This document shows positions 60,160 through 64,000 of a stretch of DNA of 64,000 nucleotides, one piece after another. The notes beneath the pieces are model-generated. The model made no database searches. It was not told where the DNA came from and was given only the letters and a program-made list of their open reading frames with translations. How positions within the stretch are numbered: position 1 is the first letter of the stretch; each line of letters begins with the position of its first letter. Both the position numbers and the translations under genes were made by a program. The stretch is from Neoroseomonas lacus (GTDB lineage: Bacteria; Pseudomonadota; Alphaproteobacteria; Acetobacterales; Acetobacteraceae). Where the stretch lies: assembly GCF_014644535.1 (NCBI RefSeq), contig NZ_BMKW01000002.1, positions 459,034 to 523,033 on the forward strand. Direction: 5' to 3'.

Positions 60160-60569
60160 CAGACGGCCGGACGGCCGCTGGTGCGGGAGCGATCCCGCAC
60201 TGGAGGAAAGTCCGGGCTCCACGGGACTACGGTGCCGGTCAACGACCGGCGGGGGCGACCCCAGGGAAAGTGCCACAGAGAACAGACCGCCGCGGCGTAT
60301 TGCCCCTCGGGGCAACACCCCGCGGCAAGGGTGAAACGGTGGGGTAAGAGCCCACCGCGCTTCCGGCAACGGCGGCGGCACGGCAAACCCCACCGGGAGC
60401 AAGGCCGAATAGGGGTGGACGGCGAGGCGCCTTCGGGCGTTGTCGCAGGGGCGGTCCCGCCTCTCCACCCGGGTTGGCCGCGCGAAGCCCGCAGCGATGC
60501 GGGTTCCAGAGGAATGGCCGTCCATGCCCGGCAACGGGTGTGACAGAACCCGGCTTACAGGCCGTCTGA
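60160..60569 (+). ncRNA. rnpB: RNase P RNA, bacterial type A
   Basis: The terminal helix P1 pairs AGACGGCC at 60161-60168 with GGCCGTCT at 60560-60567. The universal GAGGAAAGTCCGGGCTCC core appears as GGAGGAAAGTCCGGGCTCCA, followed by CAGGGAAAGTGCCACAGAGAACAGACCGCC and GGTAAGAGCCCACCGCG. The conserved 3' core is CCAGAGGAATGGCCGTC and ACAGAACCCGGCTTACAGGCC. The length of about 410 nt suits an alphaproteobacterial type A RNA. The catalytic RNA pairs with RnpA (13.8 kb). A TTGACG at 60120 may be its -35 box. Confidence 0.97.
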
Positions 60570-60577
60570 CGCTACTC

Positions 60578-60603
60578 CACGGCCTCGCGGCAGCGAGGCC
60601 GTG
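60578..60603 (+). terminator. Probable terminator of rnpB
   Basis: CACGGCCTCG-CGGCAG-CGAGGCCGTG is a perfect 10-bp hairpin starting 9 bp after the RNA end, followed by CGGTTATTGTTGTTG, a broken T run. It is well placed to end rnpB transcription. Confidence 0.7.
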
Positions 60604-60607
60604 CGGT

Positions 60608-60751
60608 TATTGTTGTTGATGCCCTCAAACGGCGGGCGCCGCGCATCCGCGCGGCTTGCCTTCGCGCCATCCGCTGTCGTTCTTTCGGCGGTTGATTGTC
60701 TGGGCGCGGTCGCGCCGTACGCTCCTGGATGGAGGCTGCTGCCTCGATCCG
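60608..60751. repeat. Dispersed structured repeat, family C (copy C2)
   Basis: The second copy of the element at 26767-26902. It begins TTGTTGATGCCCTCAAACGG, then GCCGCGC-ATCC-GCGCGGC, GGCTTGCCT, TCTGGGCGCGGTCGCGCCGT and GAGGC-TGCT-GCCTC before CGATCCG. It lies directly after the rnpB terminator and before the DCC-family gene, 56 bp from its start codon. Confidence 0.7.
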
Positions 60752-60807
60752 CTGTGTTCGGCATGCCGCGAGCGCGCCTCTGCCCGCGGATCGGCTATCG
60801 TCGCTTC

Positions 60808-61239
60808 ATGGATGCCGATGGGCCCATCCTCATCTTCGACACCGACTGCGTGCTGTGCAGCCGTATGGTCGTCTTCATCCTCGCCCATGAGCGGTCACCG
60901 ACGCTGCGCTTCGCCGGCGCCTGGTCCGACGAAGGCTTGGCGCTGGCCGCACGGCACGGCTTCACCCGCGCCGACCTCAACGAGACCTTCCTGCTGCTGA
61001 ACGGAAGCCAGGTGTTGGTGCGCTCGGATGCCGCCATCGCGCTGCTGCGCCATCTGCGACGGCCCTGGCGATGGCTCGCGGCCTTGGCCGTCCTGCCCAG
61101 ACCACTGCGCGATGCCGCCTATGGCGTCATCGCCCGGCGCCGCTACCGGTGGTTTGGCCACCGCACGAATTGCACCCTGGTTCCGGCCGACCACCGGCAC
61201 CGCTTCACCGGCCTGCCGGCGTCGTCAACGCGACGCTGA
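60808..61239 (+). CDS. DCC-family (DUF393) thiol-disulfide oxidoreductase-like protein
   Basis: A 143-residue protein with the family motif at its start: ILIFDTDCVLCSRMVVFILA, a CxxC preceded by Asp-Thr-Asp rather than the usual Asp-Gly. AAIALLRHLRRPWRWLAALAVLPRPLRDAAYGVIARRRYRWFG is the characteristic C-terminal segment. The family is predicted to be a thioredoxin-like oxidoreductase. ATG at 60808 is chosen because a longer frame reads through repeat C2 without protein character. Confidence 0.85.
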   Translation: MDADGPILIFDTDCVLCSRMVVFILAHERSPTLRFAGAWSDEGLALAARHGFTRADLNETFLLLNGSQVLVRSDAAIALLRHLRRPWRWLAALAVLPRPLRDAAYGVIARRRYRWFGHRTNCTLVPADHRHRFTGLPASSTRR

Positions 61240-61612
61240 CCGCGGCATGTGGCCGCACCGCCGCAGCGCCTTGATGCGTCGGCTCGCGGCCGGGTGGGCC
61301 CCGCAGGACACACCATTCCAAAATTCGTCGCAATTGCTGAACAAATGCTGCAAGCTCTGCTCGCAAGCATCCGTATTCACTATGTTTTTTCGATAATATC
61401 TGAATGCCGCAATGATTCTTCTCCCTTGCTGTCCCGTGTTTTCCCATGTTATCCCATGTCATCCCGTGAGGATCCCAGTACGCTCGGGGGGGCGAGAGGG
61501 TTTCGGAGCGGGATGGTCGGGCGAGCCGGCGAGGTCGGGGGGCCTCGCCGGCCGCTGATCCGGAACGGAACAGATTTCAATCGCGGCATCGCGGGGCCGT
61601 CAGCGGGGGGCG
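61240..61612. other. Promoter region of the division and cell-wall cluster
   Basis: A 373-bp spacer, AT-rich between 61320 and 61430. CGATAATATC at 61391-61400 resembles a -10 element, followed by the period-10 repeats listed separately and a G-rich leader of about 130 bp before mraZ. No gene was found. Confidence 0.6.
61422..61478. promoter_or_regulatory. MraZ operator array (period-10 direct repeats)
   Basis: On the plus strand TCCC-TTG, TCCCGTG, TCCCATG, TCCCATG and TCCCGTG start at 61422, 61432, 61442, 61452 and 61462, exactly 10 bp apart, with a sixth TCCCA at 61473. On the minus strand these read (T/C/A)GGGA separated by 5 nt. MraZ is known to bind TGGGN repeats with 5-nt spacers in its own promoter, so autoregulation of the dcw cluster is likely. 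Confidence 0.75.
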
Positions 61613-62092
61613 ATGACCCAGTTCCTGGGCACGCACAAGGGCAAGTTGGACAAGAAGGGCCGCATCTCGGTCCCGGCCTCGTTCCGCGCTGTCCTCGAAG
61701 CCCTGGGAACCAGTGACATCGTGCTTTTTCCGTCCTTCCGGCATCCTTGCATCGAGGTCTGGCCGCAGCCGGCTTTCGCCGTGCTGTCGAGCGGCCACAG
61801 CAGCCTCGACATCTTCTCCGACGCTTCCGACAACCTCGGCGCCGCGCTCTTCGCGACCGCCCACGCCGCCCGCCCCGATGGCGAGGGCCGCATGGTGCTG
61901 CCCGAGGACCTGATCGAGGAAGCCGGCCTGTCCGACACCATCGCCTTCCTCGGCGCCAATCAGAGCTTCCAGATCTGGAATCCCGAACGCGCCGCCGCCC
62001 ACATCCGCGACGCCCGTGCCAGTGCCCGCAATGCCCGCCTGACGCTGCCCTCCCCCGCCGCTGTCTCCCGCTCCGAGGGAGGCGCGGCATGA
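61613..62092 (+). CDS. mraZ: Transcriptional regulator MraZ
   Basis: A 159-residue AbrB-fold DNA-binding protein that forms ring-like oligomers and represses the division cluster. The two half-domains carry the DxxGR pattern: [17 protein letters not shown] and [20 protein letters not shown]. The ATG follows GGGGGG. It overlaps rsmH by 4 bp. The repeat array 135 bp upstream is its probable binding site. Confidence 0.95.
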   Translation: MTQFLGTHKGKLDKKGRISVPASFRAVLEALGTSDIVLFPSFRHPCIEVWPQPAFAVLSSGHSSLDIFSDASDNLGAALFATAHAARPDGEGRMVLPEDLIEEAGLSDTIAFLGANQSFQIWNPERAAAHIRDARASARNARLTLPSPAAVSRSEGGAA

Positions 62093-63027
62093 GCGGCCAC
62101 CTCCCCGTCATGCTCGCCGAGGTGATCGCCACTCTCGCCCCGCGCGATGACGCAACCTATCTCGACTGCACTTTCGGCGGTGGCGGCTATGCCACGGCTA
62201 TCCTCGACTCCGCGCCACGCTGCACGCTCTTCGCCATGGATCGCGACCCCGACGCCATCGCCCGCGGCGCCGCCCTCGCCGAACGCTACGCGCCGCGGCT
62301 GCACCTCATCGAAGGCCGCTTCGGCGACATGCTCGGCCACCTCGCCGAGCGCGGCGTCACCGCGCTCGACGGCGTGGTGATGGACCTCGGTGTCTCCTCG
62401 TTCCAGATCGACCAGCCAGAGCGCGGCTTCTCCTTCCGCGCCGACGGCCCGCTCGACATGCGCATGGAAAAGCACGGTCCCTCCGCCGCCGACATCGTCA
62501 ACACGCGCTCAGAGGCGGAGATCGCCGACATCCTCTACCATCTCGGCGAGGAACGGTTCTCCCGGCGCATTGCCCGCGCCATCGTCGCCCGCCGCGCCGA
62601 GCAGCCCTTCACCACCACCGGCGACCTCGCTGCCCTGGTGCGTTCCAAGGTGCCGCGCGACCCCTCCGGCATCGATGGCGCCACGCGCTCCTTCCAGGCA
62701 CTGCGCCTCGCCGTGAATGACGAACTCGGCGAGGTCGAGCGCGGCCTGGCCGCCGCGGCGCAACTGCTCGCCCCGGGTGGGCGGCTGGTCGTCGTCGCCT
62801 TCCATTCGCTCGAGGACCGCATCGCTAAGCGCTTCATGGCCGAAGCCACGGGCCGCGCCGGCGGTGCCTCCCGTCACGACCCCGGCGCACTCGCCGCGCG
62901 CGTCGCGCCGCGTTTCCGCATCCTCACCTCGCGCGCGCTGCGCCCGGGTGGGGCCGAGACCACGAACAATCCCCGCGCGCGATCGGCCCGGCTGCGCGCC
63001 ATGGAACGACTGGAGGAGGCCGCATGA
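62089..63027 (+). CDS. rsmH: 16S rRNA (cytosine1402-N4)-methyltransferase
   Basis: A 312-residue SAM-dependent methyltransferase. [28 protein letters not shown] (motif I), [21 protein letters not shown] and GPLDMRMEK are diagnostic, and [17 protein letters not shown] and RALRPG near the C-terminus complete the set. It modifies the ribosomal P site. The ATG at 62089 lies within the mraZ stop; a longer frame overlapping mraZ is not coding. It also overlaps ftsL. Confidence 0.96.
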   Translation: MSGHLPVMLAEVIATLAPRDDATYLDCTFGGGGYATAILDSAPRCTLFAMDRDPDAIARGAALAERYAPRLHLIEGRFGDMLGHLAERGVTALDGVVMDLGVSSFQIDQPERGFSFRADGPLDMRMEKHGPSAADIVNTRSEAEIADILYHLGEERFSRRIARAIVARRAEQPFTTTGDLAALVRSKVPRDPSGIDGATRSFQALRLAVNDELGEVERGLAAAAQLLAPGGRLVVVAFHSLEDRIAKRFMAEATGRAGGASRHDPGALAARVAPRFRILTSRALRPGGAETTNNPRARSARLRAMERLEEAA

Positions 63028-63860
63028 TCCGCCCCCTGACCCTCATCACGCTCTGCGCCGCCGCCGGTGCGGGCCTGTATCTGTACCAAGTCAAGCACTC
63101 GGTCTCGGAGCTTGACCGCGAGCTGCGCGACGTCAATCGCCGCACCGAACAGGCGCGCGAGCGCACCCAGGTACTGCGTGCCGAATGGGCGATGCTGAAT
63201 GAGCCGGACCGACTGCGCCAGGTTGCCCAGCGCTATCTGCCGCTCGATGCCATGATGCCGACGCAGTTCGTCCGCCTCAGCGAAATCGAGCGCCGCCTGC
63301 CCAATGCCCGGCAATTCGCCGGGCCGCCGTCGCTTTTCATGCCCACCGAGCCTGCCGGCGACGGCAGCGCGACCATGATGGCGATCGCCACCGCCCAACC
63401 GCGCACACTGCCGGCCGCGACCCTCGCCGCCGCGGCAGCAGCCGTCGCCACGTCCGAGCCTGCCGCCGCACCGGTCCGCGCGCCGGTCGCCGCGACCCCC
63501 ACCCCGGTCACCGCCGCCCCGATGATGGCCGCGGTCGAACCTGCGCGCGTCGAGCCTGCGCGCGTCGAAGCGGCCCGCGTCGAGCCCGCGCGTACCCCGC
63601 CGCCGGCCACCCCTCGCGCGGCCGCCCCGACGCGCGTCGCTGCGGCGGTGCAGCCGGCCGTGCATGTGGAACATCGCCCGGCGCCGGCGCGGCCGCCCCG
63701 GGCGCCGCAGGCGCAGACTGTCGCCGCCAATGTCGTGCGGCCGACGGCCTCCGCGGTCAGCTTCTCCTCGCTCGGCGGCAGCGGCATGCCCGCCCTCGCG
63801 CCGCCGGTGCCGATCGCCCGCGCCGCGGCCTCGACGCTGCCGGCCGGCATGACGCGGTAG
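63024..63860 (+). CDS. ftsL: FtsL-like cell division protein with long Ala/Pro-rich tail
   Basis: A 278-residue protein. The first 100 residues fit FtsL: a short cytoplasmic end, one helix ([17 protein letters not shown]), a coiled coil ([20 protein letters not shown]) and [19 protein letters not shown]. FtsL bridges FtsB, FtsQ and FtsWI in the divisome. About 180 further residues, rich in Ala, Pro and Val, form a periplasmic low-complexity tail. It contains four tandem VE(P/A)AR units at residues 171-190, encoded at 63534-63593. Ordinary FtsL ends near residue 110-120. Position between rsmH and ftsI supports the call. Confidence 0.85.
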   Translation: MIRPLTLITLCAAAGAGLYLYQVKHSVSELDRELRDVNRRTEQARERTQVLRAEWAMLNEPDRLRQVAQRYLPLDAMMPTQFVRLSEIERRLPNARQFAGPPSLFMPTEPAGDGSATMMAIATAQPRTLPAATLAAAAAAVATSEPAAAPVRAPVAATPTPVTAAPMMAAVEPARVEPARVEAARVEPARTPPPATPRAAAPTRVAAAVQPAVHVEHRPAPARPPRAPQAQTVAANVVRPTASAVSFSSLGGSGMPALAPPVPIARAAASTLPAGMTR

Positions 63861-63875
63861 GGCCGCACTCCGCCG

Positions 63876-64000
63876 ATGACCGACCTCCCACCCAGCGCGA
63901 CGATCCGCCCGCCGCAACCGGATTCAGTCCCGGCCAGCAATTACGGCTTGCACCGGCCGGTGGCCGTCGATGCCGGCCCGCGCGCCCTGGTGCGCGTCAC
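63876..64000 (+). CDS. ftsI: Peptidoglycan transpeptidase FtsI, N-terminal fragment
   Basis: The first 41 codons of a gene that runs off the window: MTDLPPSATIRPPQPDSVPA, then a short stretch ending ALVRV. This is the cytoplasmic lead only, so there is no FtsI motif to see. The call rests on position, as ftsI follows ftsL in the alphaproteobacterial division cluster. Confidence 0.6.
   Translation, partial: MTDLPPSATIRPPQPDSVPASNYGLHRPVAVDAGPRALVRV

Noticed and set aside
61422-61478. CRISPR-like short repeat array
   Set aside because: The period is 10 bp with 5-nt spacers; it fits a protein-binding array upstream of mraZ and has no CRISPR dimensions or cas genes.

Overview
The window is strongly GC-rich chromosomal DNA. 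Gene content and order point to an alphaproteobacterium of the Rhodospirillales, most likely Acetobacteraceae (Roseomonas-like); that assignment is an inference from protein character, not a database search. Supporting signs are rpmH-rnpA-yidD-yidC-yihA gene order, a mraZ-rsmH-ftsL-ftsI cluster with an Ala/Pro-rich FtsL tail, the hopanoid-type squalene genes hpnC/D/E, TRAP transporters, many GTGA/ATGA stop-start overlaps and a type A RNase P RNA. No prophage, insertion sequence, CRISPR array or complete specialised-metabolite cluster was seen.

Layout. 1-13.4 kb: a partial luciferase-like monooxygenase, glyoxalase and class II aldolase genes, an EamA exporter, panC with three small genes, an rlmI-DUF3293-MFS operon, tam-sirtuin, a patatin phospholipase and a flavin disulfide oxidoreductase/TVP38 pair. 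13.4-17 kb: the ribosomal protein L34/RNase P protein/membrane insertase cluster with a clear promoter and terminator. 17.3-36.4 kb: mixed metabolism and transport, including an MFS/LysR pair, rlpA, a carbamoylase-type amidohydrolase, an SbmA/YddA-type ABC protein with a degenerate nucleotide-binding domain, VIT1-like and Ca2+/H+ transporters, an ACR3 arsenite carrier, panE, a MarR regulator, a hydroxyisobutyrate-dehydrogenase-like enzyme and an amidase/cupin pair.

36.6-44.7 kb is a coherent sugar-acid locus: an IlvD/Edd sugar-acid dehydratase, a GntR regulator, a DapA-family lyase, a TRAP transporter (DctP/Q/M), a uronate-dehydrogenase-like enzyme and an aldose-1-epimerase-like protein. A palindrome with arms CAACTGC/GCAGTTG lies between the dehydratase and GntR genes, and a near copy with the same 4-nt spacing lies before dctP, suggesting one GntR regulon. 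44.7-50.6 kb: an FAD oxidase, an acyl-CoA dehydrogenase, then a single-ORF fusion of HpnC and HpnD followed by HpnE, together sufficient to make squalene from farnesyl diphosphate. 51-60 kb: GNAT, tRNA-Leu(UAA), a membrane phosphoesterase/hydroxyacid dehydrogenase/enolase-superfamily operon, BrkB, an EF-hand protein, an RlmM-like methyltransferase, small membrane genes, DUF1127 and LysR. 60.1-64 kb: rnpB, a DCC-family protein and the start of the division and cell-wall cluster, preceded by a period-10 repeat array that fits a MraZ operator.

The intergenic DNA carries three families of dispersed, hairpin-forming repeats, called A, B and C here. Copies differ mostly by paired, compensatory substitutions, so the fold seems to be what is kept. 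These repeats, the degenerate ABC protein, the HpnC-HpnD fusion and the shared GntR operator are the most interesting signals in the window.
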